Source of the DNA: Halochromatium glycolicum
GTDB taxonomy: Bacteria > Pseudomonadota > Gammaproteobacteria > Chromatiales > Chromatiaceae
DNA: 64,000 bases
Direction: 5' to 3'
NCBI RefSeq assembly: GCF_016584085.1
Contig: NZ_NRSJ01000003.1
Coordinates: 124,001 to 188,000 of the forward strand
Shown piece by piece: positions 18,581 to 28,439 of the stretch (position 1 is its first letter; each line of letters starts with the position of its first letter). Made by a program: the position numbers and the translations under genes. Below the pieces are notes generated by a model. The model had not been told where the DNA came from and searched no databases. It saw nothing but the letters and a program-made list of their open reading frames with translations.

Positions 18581-18780
18581 GGATGGCTTATTCGACGACG
18601 GTCGGGGGCGTTCCCCGCGCGGTGATCGTGATGGGCTGGGCGGGTCTGAAGCGGACTCGGCGGGGTCGGCGGGATCGGACTCGAGCTGGTTTCCTGTCTC
18701 GGCAGCGGCCAAGTCGCTCTGACCAGATCGATTCCGCGCGCTGTTCCCGGGCCGGCGCCGGGGGCGAGTGCGTGGTTGAT

Positions 18781-19107
18781 TCAAAGGTTACTATCGATGA
18801 AGACGGTGAGTTGGGACTTGGAGACGGCGCCGACCTTGATTGCTTCGGCCTCGCCATTCTTGAACAGGATCAGTGTTGGGATGCCGCGCACATTGAAACG
18901 TTCGGTCACGGCGCGGTTCTCGTCGATGTCGAGCTTGGCCACCTTGATGCGGCCCTCGTACTCCTCGGCGATCTCCTCCAGAACTGGGGCGATCATCTTG
19001 CAGGGCGCGCACCAGTTGGCCCAGTAGTCGACGAGGACGGGCTGATCCGACTGCAGCACGTCCTGCTCGAAGGTGTCGTCGGTCACATGGACGATGCGGT
19101 CGCTCAC
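18781..19107 (-). CDS. trxA: Thioredoxin, WCAPC variant
   Basis: 108 residues from a GTG start preceded by GGAGAGA. Thioredoxin fold with active site [13 protein letters not shown]; the central Gly of the usual WCGPC is Ala here, which may shift redox potential. The cis-Pro loop [10 protein letters not shown] is normal. It donates electrons to ribonucleotide reductase and others in the cytoplasm. Placed directly upstream of rho, as in E. coli, and divergent from rhlB. Confidence 0.96.
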   Translation of the reverse strand: MSDRIVHVTDDTFEQDVLQSDQPVLVDYWANWCAPCKMIAPVLEEIAEEYEGRIKVAKLDIDENRAVTERFNVRGIPTLILFKNGEAEAIKVGAVSKSQLTVFIDSNL

Positions 19108-19555
19108 TTGGCTGTCTCTCCAGGTTTGGGGTTGCTCGGCGGCTCGTTGCGTGAACAGGATGTAATGACGGTGAGGCGCCGAGAGGTCTTATTCTTGGTC
19201 AGTGGGTTGCTTGGCTCACCCGTTGGTGAGCCCATCGCGAGTCTGCCCCGTCCGGCTCAACTGCGCTGATGATGAGGGGAAGCGGTTCGCCCACATCGCG
19301 GCCCTGGACCCGCTCTCGGCGGTGCCTTACAGGCCTACTAAGGGTGATTGCGCCGCGATGGCGTTGCTCGCTGAGCTTGCTCTCGCCTGCTGCATCTTGG
19401 CGACGGATCGAGACAGGATGGGGCGGGCTGGTTGGCTGGCGCAGATGCCGCCGCCAGCGTTAGGATGCTATTTGAGCTAAAGATATCAAGTTTTGCAAGT
19501 CCCGCGCATCGCGCTCATCGTGCGCGTGCCGTTCCGTCAGGCACTCCGTTCATCT
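19108..19555. other. Intergenic region between trxA and rhlB
   Basis: About 450 bp with no convincing gene, tRNA or terminator. It must hold the divergent promoters of trxA-rho and rhlB; an AT-rich patch near 19471-19495 is the best promoter-like part, but no consensus pair is clear. Confidence 0.6.
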
Positions 19556-21229
19556 ATGCCCCAGACACATCTTACCGATACCCGCTTCGATCAATTCGAC
19601 CTGCACCCGAAGATCCTGGCCGGCCTGAACGCGGCCGGTTTCCAGTTCTGCACCCCGATTCAGGCAGAGACCTTGCCGATTGCACTGGCTGGGCAGGATG
19701 TCGCGGGGCAGGCGCAGACCGGTACCGGGAAGACCGCCGCGTTCCTGGTGGTCGCCCTGCAACGCTTGCTGCGCCAAGACGAGGTCAGTGCCACCGCAGC
19801 GCCGGCACTCGAGGCACCGCACTCGTCGGGGCCGTCGGTCGACGTGCCCGAGGGTCAGCCGGAGCCGGCAGGGGCTGCTGCGCTCGAGCGGCCTGTCGCC
19901 GCCGAGGAACCTGCTGCAGCAGAGGACCCCGCTGCCGCCAAGGCCAGGGCTGGCGAACGGGCGCGCCGCCTCAGGCAGCCGCGCGCGCTGATCCTCGCCC
20001 CGACCCGCGAGCTCGCGGTTCAGATCCATCAGGAGGCGAAGGTCCTTGCTGCCGAGACCGATTTTCGGCTCGGGGTGGTCTACGGCGGCACCGGCTATCA
20101 GTCCCAACGCGATGCCTTGGCTGCAGGGGTCGATGTGCTGATCGGGACCCCCGGACGGCTGATCGACTACCTGAAGCAGCGGGTATTCGACCTGCGCCAG
20201 GTCGAGGTCGTGATCCTCGATGAGGCCGATCGGATGTTTGACCTCGGCTTCATCAAGGATATTCGCTTCATTCTGCGGCGGTTGCCGGAACCGACCAAGC
20301 GGCTTGGGATGCTATTCTCCGCCACGCTCTCCTACCGCGTCATGGAGCTCGCCTATGAGCACATGAACGATCCGAAGATGATCGAGGTGATGCCGGAGCG
20401 GGTAACGGCCGACCGGGTCACCCAGCGGGGGTACATGGTCGCCAACGAGGAGAAGGTCCCGTTGCTGATCGGGCTGCTGCGCGGATTCGAAGGTGCCCGC
20501 AGCATGGTCTTCGTCAATACCAAGCGGGAAGGTGAGCGCGTTTGGGGTTACCTCGAGGGGAATGGGCTCAAGGCCGCGATGCTCTCTGGCGATGTGCCCC
20601 AGAAGAAGCGGCTCAGCCTGTTGAAACGGTTTCAGGAGGGCGAGCTGCCGATCATGGTCGCCACCGATGTGGCGGCCCGTGGACTCCACATCCCCGGTGT
20701 CACCCATGTGATCAACTACGATCTGCCGGATGATCCGGAGGACTATGTGCATCGGATCGGGCGGACGGCGCGCGCCGGCGCGGCTGGCGATGCGATCAGC
20801 TTCGTCTGCGAGAGCTACGCGATGGGCTGGCCCGACATCGAGGCCTTTGTCGGTGCGCGGATACCGGTCACCACGGCCGAGGAAGAGTGCCTGGCGGATA
20901 TCGATCCGGGTAGCCGTGTCCGTGTCGAGCGCCGCCCGCGCAGCGATAGGGGCCCTGGCGGCACTCGGCGCCAAAGCAGTGGGCGTGGCGGGCGCCGCGG
21001 GGCAGGGAAGGGCTCGCGAGCTGCGAACGGCTCGCGAGCTGCGAACGGCGCCCAGAGGGCTTCTGATAGCGCAGCATCTGGCGCGGCGTCTGGCTCCGGG
21101 AAGTCCAGCCAATCGGCGGCAGGAAACGGTGCGACTGGCTCGGCGTCCAATGCTGATGAGCGACCAAAACGGCGGCGCCGCAGCCGCAAGCGCTCGAGCC
21201 TGCCTAAGGAGCCCGCGCCCCAGACATGA
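19556..21229 (+). CDS. rhlB: DEAD-box RNA helicase RhlB with inserted linker and basic tail
   Basis: 557 residues from [16 protein letters not shown], the RhlB start (an upstream TTG adds 21 residues without support). Q motif and motif I (AQTGTGKT, ~53-60), Ia (PTREL), II DEAD ([12 protein letters not shown]), [18 protein letters not shown] all present. Between motifs I and Ia an Ala/Glu/Pro-rich insert (residues ~75-138) replaces a short loop, and the C-terminus is a basic Ser/Arg/Gly tail with an exact 18-bp duplication. RhlB unwinds RNA with RNase E in the degradosome. Divergent rhlB next to trxA-rho matches E. coli order. Confidence 0.9.
   Translation: MPQTHLTDTRFDQFDLHPKILAGLNAAGFQFCTPIQAETLPIALAGQDVAGQAQTGTGKTAAFLVVALQRLLRQDEVSATAAPALEAPHSSGPSVDVPEGQPEPAGAAALERPVAAEEPAAAEDPAAAKARAGERARRLRQPRALILAPTRELAVQIHQEAKVLAAETDFRLGVVYGGTGYQSQRDALAAGVDVLIGTPGRLIDYLKQRVFDLRQVEVVILDEADRMFDLGFIKDIRFILRRLPEPTKRLGMLFSATLSYRVMELAYEHMNDPKMIEVMPERVTADRVTQRGYMVANEEKVPLLIGLLRGFEGARSMVFVNTKREGERVWGYLEGNGLKAAMLSGDVPQKKRLSLLKRFQEGELPIMVATDVAARGLHIPGVTHVINYDLPDDPEDYVHRIGRTARAGAAGDAISFVCESYAMGWPDIEAFVGARIPVTTAEEECLADIDPGSRVRVERRPRSDRGPGGTRRQSSGRGGRRGAGKGSRAANGSRAANGAQRASDSAASGAASGSGKSSQSAAGNGATGSASNADERPKRRRRSRKRSSLPKEPAPQT
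21011..21046. repeat. 18-bp direct duplication in the rhlB tail
   Basis: Two identical copies of GGCTCGCGAGCTGCGAAC, coding GSRAAN repeats. Confidence 0.9.
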
Positions 21230-21290
21230 CCGCATCCACTAAGCGTTCTATCATCGCGCGCTCGGCGCTTGTCGGAGGTGTCTTGACTCG

Positions 21291-22349
21291 ATGACTCGTT
21301 CCAATACCGCCCTTCGCCCGCTCGCCGAATGGCTGCAGCGCTTGCTGCTGTGCGTGCTCACCTCCGTCAGTCTTGCGGTCGCAGCCAGCCCCGACGCTGC
21401 CGATGATCGCCTCTACGACTTCGATGACAGTCCCCGCGCGGAGGTGTTGCGCTATCCGGATTGGTTCAATGATCCCTTCTTGGATCTCCCGGCCGACCTG
21501 GCCGCGGCCCGCGAGGCGGGTAAAAAGCTGATCATCTACTTCGGACAAAAGCGCTGCGCTTACTGCCACCAGCTGATGGACGTCAACTTCGGCAGTGAGG
21601 AGGACATCGTGGAGTACACGCGGCGCCACTTCGAGGTCACGCCAATCGACATCTGGGGTGTCGCTGAGGTCACCGATCTCGCCGGGCGCACCATGACCGA
21701 GCGCGGGTTCGCGCTGCGCAATGGGGCCGATTTCACGCCGACCCTGATCTTCTATGACGAGCTCGGCACCGAGGTGCTGCGGCTGCGCGGTTATTATCCG
21801 CCCTACCAGTTCCGGGCAGCGCTCGAATACGTTGCAGACGCCCATTATCAGCGCGAATCGTTTCGCGACTATCTCGCGCGCGGCGAGAACCGGATGGTCT
21901 TCGATGAGACGGACCTGAACGATCAACCGTTCTTCCAGCAGCCCCCCTTCAACCTCGACCGCAGCCAGGTGCCGGGCGAGCGGCCGTTGGCGGTCTTCTT
22001 TGAGCAAGGCGATTGCCATCCTTGCGACGTCTTGCACGGCCAGGCCCTGCGTGAGCCGGCGATCGCGAGGGCCTTTGCGGGATTCGACAGCGTGCAGCTG
22101 AACATGTGGTCGCAGACACCGGTGGTGACGCCGGCCGGCGAGCGCACCACGGCGCAACGCTGGGCCGAGGACCTCGGCCTCTATTACGCCCCGGCGGTGA
22201 TCTTTTTCGACGAGCAGGGCGATGAGATCCTGCGTCTCGACTCGGTCGTCGGCTTTTATCGCTTGCGCAATGTGTTGAACTACATCTCGAGCAGGGCCTA
22301 TCTGCAGGAGCCGAGCTATCAGCGCTGGCGCATGCAGCGCGCCTTCTGA
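21291..22349 (+). CDS. Periplasmic protein with two thioredoxin-like domains
   Basis: 352 residues. Signal peptide to about residue 32 (LLLCVLTSVSLAVAAS). Domain 1 holds CAYC (Cys89, Cys92) in the context KKLIIYFGQKRCAYCHQLM, the SoxW/DUF255-like thioredoxin form. Domain 2 repeats the plan with CHPC (Cys242, Cys245), and both end in similar FYDELGTEVLRLRGYYPPYQFR / FFDEQGDEILRLDSVVGFYRLR segments, showing internal duplication. A role in periplasmic disulfide reduction, possibly of sulfur-oxidation proteins, is inferred. Sits alone 61 bp after rhlB. Confidence 0.85.
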   Translation: MTRSNTALRPLAEWLQRLLLCVLTSVSLAVAASPDAADDRLYDFDDSPRAEVLRYPDWFNDPFLDLPADLAAAREAGKKLIIYFGQKRCAYCHQLMDVNFGSEEDIVEYTRRHFEVTPIDIWGVAEVTDLAGRTMTERGFALRNGADFTPTLIFYDELGTEVLRLRGYYPPYQFRAALEYVADAHYQRESFRDYLARGENRMVFDETDLNDQPFFQQPPFNLDRSQVPGERPLAVFFEQGDCHPCDVLHGQALREPAIARAFAGFDSVQLNMWSQTPVVTPAGERTTAQRWAEDLGLYYAPAVIFFDEQGDEILRLDSVVGFYRLRNVLNYISSRAYLQEPSYQRWRMQRAF

Positions 22350-22713
22350 CTCGGCGATGCGCAGCGGTCCCGTTACCGGGCGTTGGGGCCGTCACGCCTG
22401 AACGAGTCGCGCCGCTGTTTGCTGATCCAATCCTCGTCGGCTGTGCTCATTTGCTGCTGCCTGGGCAGCCGGTGTCCGGCAGCAGACGCTTTCCGGCGGC
22501 TTGAGTCAGTCCAAATGCCAAGCTGGCCGGCAAGTGCGCACGAAGCTTGCTTGCTGGATCGAGCGGCTGAGCCAGTTCAACAGGGAGCCAGCGGTGCTGC
22601 GCGACGCTGTCAAGCCGTCGTAACCCGCGTCGGCAGCTGGTCCGGCATCATTTGAGCGTGAATCAATACCGGGAGGGGCCCGTGCGTGCCTGCCCGATGG
22701 GAGACTGTCCGTA
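22350..22713. other. Gap before pta; one hairpin
   Basis: No gene is supported. A perfect 8-bp inverted repeat (CTGCTGCC / GGCAGCAG) lies at 22454-22485 and could be a weak terminator for the upstream gene. The pta ribosome site GGGAG is just before 22714. Confidence 0.5.
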
Positions 22714-24810
22714 ATGCAGAGTATCTATATCGCCGGTGCCGGTTCAGGCAGCGGCAAATCTGTCGTCGTGCTCGGGTTCATGGAGATGCTGTCTGCGGTC
22801 AACCGCCGCGTCGGCTTCTTCCGGCCGGTGGTCAGCGGCTCGGTTCAGGATGACAACCTGACCAGCCTGATCCGGGAGCGCTACGATCTGCCGTTCCCAC
22901 CCGAGATGCTCTACGGCTGCACGGCGCAGATGGCGAGCGAGCTCGCAGCAGCTGGTCACTACGACGAGCTGCTGAAGCTCATCCTGAACAAGTTCATGGT
23001 GCTCGACGAGCAGTGCGATCTGGTGCTCTGCGCTGGCACCGACTACGACGGGCTGGTGCCGTCGTTGGAGTTCGACTTCAACGCCGACCTCGCGAACAAC
23101 TTCGGTTGCAGTATCGTCGTCGTCGTCAAGGGCTTCCAGCGTACCTCGGAAGAGACCCTGCACGCGGTGCACATGGCGCACGAGTCGATGCTCGACCGTG
23201 GCGGGGACCTGCTCGCGACCGTGGTCAACGGCGTCAATCCGGATCATGTGGAGACGGTCAAGCGCCGTGCGCGGGCGGTGCTCCCGGAGAACGAGACGCT
23301 CCATGTGCTGCCCGAGGTCGAGGCACTGGCCAAGCCAACCGTCGGCGAGATCCATAAGATGCTGAGCACCGATCTGGTCTGCGGCGAGAGCGATGCGCTG
23401 AATCAGGTCGTCACCAACTACAAGGTCGCGGCGATGGAGGTGCCGGACTTCCTGAACTACGTCGAGGACGGCTGTCTGATCATCACCGCCGGTGATCGCA
23501 GTGACATCATCCTCGCCAGCCTGGCCGCCGATGTCGCCGATTCGTTTCCCCGCGTGGCCGGGCTGCTGCTGACCGGCGGGCTCAAGCCGGCCGAGAATGT
23601 CAAGCGGCTGCTGTTCGGGCTGCGCCGCAGCAAGGTCGCCGTGCTCTGCACCAGTCGCGATACCTTCAAGACCGCATTGGCGGTCGACAAGGTCGAGTCG
23701 GTGATCCTGCCGGGCGATCAGCGCAAGATCGCCGCGGCACTCGGCGTGTTCGAGAGCTCGGTCGACATCAAGGGCCTGCAGCAGAGCATCGCGCTGCATC
23801 AATCGCAGCGGGTCACGCCGCTGATGTTCGAGTATGAGCTGATCCAGCGTGCCAAGTCGCAGCGCAAGCGGATCGTGCTGCCGGAAGGCCAGGACGAACG
23901 CATCCTCCGCGCTGCCGAGATCCTGACGCTGCGTGGGGTCGCGGAGCTCGTGCTGCTCGGCAATCCCGACAAGATCAAGCGTCGCATCGGCGAGCTCGGC
24001 CTGAAGCTCGATGAGATCGAGATCATCGATCCAGTCAACTCCCCGAAGCGTTCCGAGTACGCGGCAGTCTATTACTCGCTCCGAGCCCACAAAGGGATCT
24101 CGCAGCAGATCGCCTATGACGCGCTCGAGGACGTCAGTTACTTCGGCACGCTGATGGTCTACACCGGTGATGCCGACGGGATGGTCTCGGGCGCGCTGCA
24201 CACGACCCAGCACACCATCCGGCCCTCGTTCGAGACCATCAAGACCAAGCCGCACACCAAGCTGGTCTCGAGCGTGTTCTTCATGTGCATGCCCGACCGG
24301 GTGCTGGTCTACGGCGATTGCGCGGTCAATCCGAATCCCGATGCCGAGCAGCTCGCCGATATCGCGATCGAATCGGCCGGGACAGCCGCCGCCTTCGGGG
24401 TCGAGCCGCGGGTGGCGATGCTGTCATACTCGACTGGCGCTTCGGGCAAGGGCGCCGATGTCGAGCGGGTGCGCGAGGCGGTTGCGATCGCGCGCGAGCG
24501 CCGGCCCGATCTGAAGCTGGAAGGGCCGATCCAGTACGACGCTGCGGTCGATGCGAGTGTTGCGCGGTCGAAGCTGCCCGATAGCGAGGTCGCCGGTAAT
24601 GCCACGGTCTTAATCTTTCCGGACCTCAATACCGGCAACAACACCTACAAGGCGGTGCAGCGCAGCGCCGGCGCCGTCGCCATCGGCCCGGTGCTTCAGG
24701 GTCTGAACAAGCCGGTCAACGACCTGAGCCGTGGCTGCACCGTCACCGACATCGTCAACACGGTCGCGATCACGGCCATCCAGTCGCAGACCTTGGAGGA
24801 GGCGTCATGA
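22714..24810 (+). CDS. pta: Phosphate acetyltransferase
   Basis: 698 residues, the long proteobacterial type. The N-terminal P-loop-like domain (IAGAGSGSGKSVVVLGF), a DRTGG domain in the middle, and the C-terminal catalytic PTA_PTB domain (from about residue 380, RIVLPEGQDERILRAAEIL; later SYSTGASGKG) are all present. It interconverts acetyl-CoA and acetyl phosphate. ackA overlaps its stop, so the two are co-translated for acetate metabolism. Confidence 0.97.
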   Translation: MQSIYIAGAGSGSGKSVVVLGFMEMLSAVNRRVGFFRPVVSGSVQDDNLTSLIRERYDLPFPPEMLYGCTAQMASELAAAGHYDELLKLILNKFMVLDEQCDLVLCAGTDYDGLVPSLEFDFNADLANNFGCSIVVVVKGFQRTSEETLHAVHMAHESMLDRGGDLLATVVNGVNPDHVETVKRRARAVLPENETLHVLPEVEALAKPTVGEIHKMLSTDLVCGESDALNQVVTNYKVAAMEVPDFLNYVEDGCLIITAGDRSDIILASLAADVADSFPRVAGLLLTGGLKPAENVKRLLFGLRRSKVAVLCTSRDTFKTALAVDKVESVILPGDQRKIAAALGVFESSVDIKGLQQSIALHQSQRVTPLMFEYELIQRAKSQRKRIVLPEGQDERILRAAEILTLRGVAELVLLGNPDKIKRRIGELGLKLDEIEIIDPVNSPKRSEYAAVYYSLRAHKGISQQIAYDALEDVSYFGTLMVYTGDADGMVSGALHTTQHTIRPSFETIKTKPHTKLVSSVFFMCMPDRVLVYGDCAVNPNPDAEQLADIAIESAGTAAAFGVEPRVAMLSYSTGASGKGADVERVREAVAIARERRPDLKLEGPIQYDAAVDASVARSKLPDSEVAGNATVLIFPDLNTGNNTYKAVQRSAGAVAIGPVLQGLNKPVNDLSRGCTVTDIVNTVAITAIQSQTLEEAS

Positions 24811-26006
24811 AGGTACTGGTGCTGAACTCGGGCAGCTCGTCGATCAAGTTCCAGCTGTTCGATCGTGACGGCTGGGGCGTGCTGGCATCGGGCTCGGTCT
24901 CGCGCATCGGCGAGGCCGAGGCCCGGCTGCGCTGTCTGTGGGAGGATGATCAAGGCCAGCCGCAGGTGCGCGAAGAGCAGGGCGCGATGCCGGATCATCA
25001 CGCCGGCTTGCAGCGCATTGCGCAGGTGCTAGAGCGGACAGGGACACTGGCCGACCCGTCCGAGCTGCTCGCAGTCGGGCACCGGGTTGTCCATGGCGGT
25101 GAGGCATTCCATGCGCCGACCCTCGTCGATGACGACGTCATCGAGGCGATCCGGCAGGTGATCCCGCTTGCGCCGTTGCACAATCCGGCCAATCTCGACG
25201 GCATCCTGGTCGCGCGTGCGCTGTTTCCGAGCATCTCCCAGGTGGCCGTGTTCGATACCGCCTTCCATCAGACGATGCCGCGCACGGCCTACCGCTACGC
25301 GATACCGGACAATCTCTACCGCGAGCATGGCGTGCGCCGTTACGGGTTCCATGGCACCTCGCATCATTATGTCGGGGCTCGTGCCGCTGAGCTGCTCGGC
25401 AAGCCGTTCGAGCAGGTGAACCTGATCACCCTCCATCTCGGCAACGGGGCGAGCGCAACCGCCATCCGCGAAGGCACCAGTATCGATACCTCGATGGGCA
25501 TGACCCCGCTCGAGGGCCTGGTGATGGGGACGCGCTGCGGCGATATCGATCCGGCGGTGCCGTTCTATCTGGCCAAGCATCTCGGCGTCGACGTCACGAC
25601 CCTGGAGACCCTGCTGAACCGCCAGAGCGGGCTGCTCGGTCTCTGCGGCGATAATGATCTGCGCGAGATCCAACGGCGGGCAGAAGAGGGCGACGAGACG
25701 GCCGAGCTCGCACTCGGCGTTACCGCTCACCGGCTGAAGAAATATATCGGCGCCTATCTGGCCGAGCTCGGAACGGTCGACGCGATCGTCTTCACCGGAG
25801 GGATCGGCGAGAATTCGTCCGAGCTGCGCGCGCGGGCCTGCGCTGGCCTCGAGCCGCTCGGGGTCATGCTCGACCCCGCTTCCAACACGGCGGGCTCCAA
25901 TCAGGAGCGGGTGCTCTCGGCAGCCAAGAGCCCGATCAAGATCATGGTGGTCCCGACCAATGAAGAGCTGCAGATCGCGCGAGAGGCTGTGCAGGCGGTG
26001 AGCTAG
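24807..26006 (+). CDS. ackA: Acetate kinase
   Basis: 399 residues. Family signatures MKVLVLNSGSSSIKFQL at the start and YGFHGTSHHYV in the middle; FTGGIGENSSELR near the end. It converts acetyl phosphate and ADP to acetate and ATP, or the reverse. The start overlaps the pta stop (ATGA) with GGAGGAGG upstream, a classic coupled pair. In a photoautotroph it would serve acetate assimilation or dark fermentation. Confidence 0.97.
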   Translation: MKVLVLNSGSSSIKFQLFDRDGWGVLASGSVSRIGEAEARLRCLWEDDQGQPQVREEQGAMPDHHAGLQRIAQVLERTGTLADPSELLAVGHRVVHGGEAFHAPTLVDDDVIEAIRQVIPLAPLHNPANLDGILVARALFPSISQVAVFDTAFHQTMPRTAYRYAIPDNLYREHGVRRYGFHGTSHHYVGARAAELLGKPFEQVNLITLHLGNGASATAIREGTSIDTSMGMTPLEGLVMGTRCGDIDPAVPFYLAKHLGVDVTTLETLLNRQSGLLGLCGDNDLREIQRRAEEGDETAELALGVTAHRLKKYIGAYLAELGTVDAIVFTGGIGENSSELRARACAGLEPLGVMLDPASNTAGSNQERVLSAAKSPIKIMVVPTNEELQIAREAVQAVS

Positions 26007-26106
26007 AGCATGGCGCTGGCTTCCATTGCTTTGCTTGGTGCGGATCAAGGCCAACTGAGGCAGGAGGGTTATCATTGACGGTCTGAACAAAGAACGCCTT
26101 CGTCCG

Positions 26107-27849
26107 ATGCAAGACCCCGTCTCTACCCAGCCAACTGGCGCCGCGTTGTTCTTCGACACCCTCGCGAAGCTTGGGGTCGAGGTGATCTTCGGCCACACCG
26201 GCGGTGCGGTGATCCCGCTGCACGTGGAGCTGAACAAACGCATGCGCCGCGGTCACCCAACCCCACGCTTCGTGCTCTGCCGCCAGGAAGGCGGGGCCGG
26301 CCATGCTGCGGAGGGCTATGCGCGGGCAAGCGGCCGCGTCGGTGTCGCGTTGGCGACCTCCGGCCCCGGCTCGACGAACCTCGCGACCCCGATCGCTGAC
26401 GCGCACAAGGACTCGGTACCGACCCTGTTCATCACTGGGCAGGTGCCCAGCTCCGCGATCGGCAGCGATGCCTTCCAGGAGGTCGATACGGTCGGCTTCA
26501 CCCGGCCGATCTCGAAGCACAATTACCTGGTGCGTGATGTGGGCGACCTCGAATGGGTCTTGCGCGAGGCCTTCGCGCTGACCCAGAGTGGGCGTCCGGG
26601 TCCGGTGGTGGTCGATATCTGCAAGGATGTACAGCTCGCGACCCGCATCGCACCGCGCCCGCCCCGACGCCGCCACCGTCCGTCCGTGCCGTTCGCGCCG
26701 GAGCGCGCCGATGCGATCATCGAGGCGTTGATCGATGCCGAGCGGCCGGTGATCAAGGCCGGCGGCGGCGTGATCCATGCCGGCGCCGCGGCGGCGCTCT
26801 GTCGTTTCGCTGAGCGCTTAGAGGCCCCGGTCACGACCACCTTCAACGCGCTCGGTGCGGTGCCGTTCGACGCCCCGTACTACCTCGGCATGCCCGGGAT
26901 GCACGGCAGCGTGCCCGCCAACTATGCGCTGCGCGATGCGGACCTGATCCTGACCCTCGGCGGGCGCTTCGACGATCGGGTCGCGGTCAAGGACTTCGCA
27001 CTCGGCAAGCGCATCGCCCATGTCGACATCGATCCCTCCGAGATCGATAAGACGGTCAAGACCGACCTGCATCTCGTCGCGCCTTTAAACGACTTCTTCG
27101 ACCATGCGCTGGCTGGCGCACGCCATGGGCGCCACCCGGCGTGGCTGTCGACCGTGGCCGAATGGCGGGCGCAACTCCCGCTGCCCTACTCAGAGGGCGA
27201 CTACATCAAGCCGCAGGCCGTGGTCGAGACCCTGTCCGAGCTGACCGACGGCGATGCCACGCTGGTGACCGGGGTCGGCCAGCATCAGATGTGGTCGGCG
27301 CAGTACTATCGCTTCCAGCGCCCGCGTCAGTGGATCAGCTCGGGTGGGCTCGGCACCATGGGCTTCGGCCTGCCGGCTGCAATCGGTGCCTGGTACGGGA
27401 ATTCCGACCATCCCGTGGTGCTGATCGACGGTGACGGGAGCTTCCAGATGAACATCCAGGAGCTCGCGACCGTAGTCGCCAACGCGATCCCGCTGAAGAT
27501 GTTCGTGCTCAACAACAGCTTCCTCGGCATGGTCCGCCAGTGGGAAGACATGATGGACGGCGGCCATCACTACGAGACCTGCCTGGCCCGGCGCGAGGAT
27601 TGCGACCCGCATTGCACCGAGATCGATCAGAATTGCCGGCGCCAGTTTCCAAACCTGCTGGGCCTCAATGCCGTCTATCCGCGGCTCGAGACCCTGCGCG
27701 TGAAACATCCAGCGGATCTGCGGGATAGCTTGGCGCAGGCCCTTGCGATGCCGGGGCCCGTGCTCGTCGATTGCTGGATCGACAAGGCCGAGGATGTATT
27801 GCCGATGGTGCTTCCGGGTGGGCGCCTCGACACGATGATCGAGTCTTGA
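26107..27849 (+). CDS. Acetolactate synthase large-subunit-like ThDP enzyme
   Basis: 580 residues. Catalytic Glu region RQEGGAGHAAEGYA, FAD-region SGPGSTNLATPIADAHKDSVP, GSDAFQEVDTVGFTRPISKHNYLV, and the ThDP/Mg motif GDGSFQMNIQELATVVANAIP followed by NNSFLGMVRQWEDM all match IlvB-type enzymes, which make acetolactate for Val/Leu/Ile synthesis. Unusual: a segment with Cys492, 499, 503 and 510 (C-x6-C-x3-C-x6-C) replaces the usual acidic loop. No small regulatory subunit gene is adjacent. The ATG lacks a ribosome site; an in-frame ATT at 26074 follows AGGAGG. The gene is 100 bp after ackA. Confidence 0.85.
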   Translation: MQDPVSTQPTGAALFFDTLAKLGVEVIFGHTGGAVIPLHVELNKRMRRGHPTPRFVLCRQEGGAGHAAEGYARASGRVGVALATSGPGSTNLATPIADAHKDSVPTLFITGQVPSSAIGSDAFQEVDTVGFTRPISKHNYLVRDVGDLEWVLREAFALTQSGRPGPVVVDICKDVQLATRIAPRPPRRRHRPSVPFAPERADAIIEALIDAERPVIKAGGGVIHAGAAAALCRFAERLEAPVTTTFNALGAVPFDAPYYLGMPGMHGSVPANYALRDADLILTLGGRFDDRVAVKDFALGKRIAHVDIDPSEIDKTVKTDLHLVAPLNDFFDHALAGARHGRHPAWLSTVAEWRAQLPLPYSEGDYIKPQAVVETLSELTDGDATLVTGVGQHQMWSAQYYRFQRPRQWISSGGLGTMGFGLPAAIGAWYGNSDHPVVLIDGDGSFQMNIQELATVVANAIPLKMFVLNNSFLGMVRQWEDMMDGGHHYETCLARREDCDPHCTEIDQNCRRQFPNLLGLNAVYPRLETLRVKHPADLRDSLAQALAMPGPVLVDCWIDKAEDVLPMVLPGGRLDTMIES

Positions 27850-27992
27850 TCCTGGGTCGCGTGAGCGTAGCCCCGGCCCTCTCTGCGACGTTCTTGTGTC
27901 TTTTGGACTGCTATGCTAGTTCTAAGCAATAAAAGCAAGAAGACACCGACCACCCGGAGCCGGACTATTCTTGATATGGAGGATGACTGCCC

Positions 27993-28439
27993 ATGACTGC
28001 CTTTTCTCAACTACACGCCCAGAACCATAAGATCACTGAGCTCTCCAATGTCTTTCTGTATCTGATCCAGAGCCGGGAGATGTGCGACACCGAGACCGCC
28101 TGTGATGTGTTCTTCGAATACACCGCGAAGGTCCGGGAGCATATCGAGCTGGTCGACCGTGAGCTCTGCGGTCGCCTGATCTCGTATCCCGACCAATCCG
28201 TGAAGAACACCGCCAATCGCTTCCTGTCCGGCTCGACTGAGATCAAGCGTATCTTCAACAAGTATCTGAAGGACTGGTGCTCGGAGCCGCACCGGCGGTT
28301 GCAGATCCGGGATTACGGCGAGTTCCTGAACGAGACCGAGCAGATGTTCAGGTTGGTGCTCGATCGAATCCAGCGCGAGACCGAGCATCTCTACCCGCTG
28401 ATCCGTAAGCTCGAAGAGAAGGACAAGGCGGCGGCCTGA
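27993..28439 (+). CDS. Hemerythrin-like helical protein (tentative)
   Basis: 148 residues with a ribosome site (GGAGGATGAC). All-helical with spaced His and acidic pairs (HAQNHKITELS, VREHIELVDREL, HRRLQIRDYGEF, RIQRETEHLYPLI), a pattern like hemerythrin HHE four-helix bundles, which bind a di-iron site and O2. The match is by motif spacing only and the metal ligands are not certain. Isolated unit. Confidence 0.6.
   Translation: MTAFSQLHAQNHKITELSNVFLYLIQSREMCDTETACDVFFEYTAKVREHIELVDRELCGRLISYPDQSVKNTANRFLSGSTEIKRIFNKYLKDWCSEPHRRLQIRDYGEFLNETEQMFRLVLDRIQRETEHLYPLIRKLEEKDKAAA

Noticed and set aside
22744..24255. 503-residue minus-strand ORF over pta
   Set aside because: Antisense shadow rich in Asp/His/Arg; pta is complete on the other strand.
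26107..27849. Sulfoacetaldehyde acetyltransferase (Xsc) beside pta
   Set aside because: The neighbourhood suggested it, but the residues around the active site and the GSDAFQEVD segment are those of acetolactate synthases.
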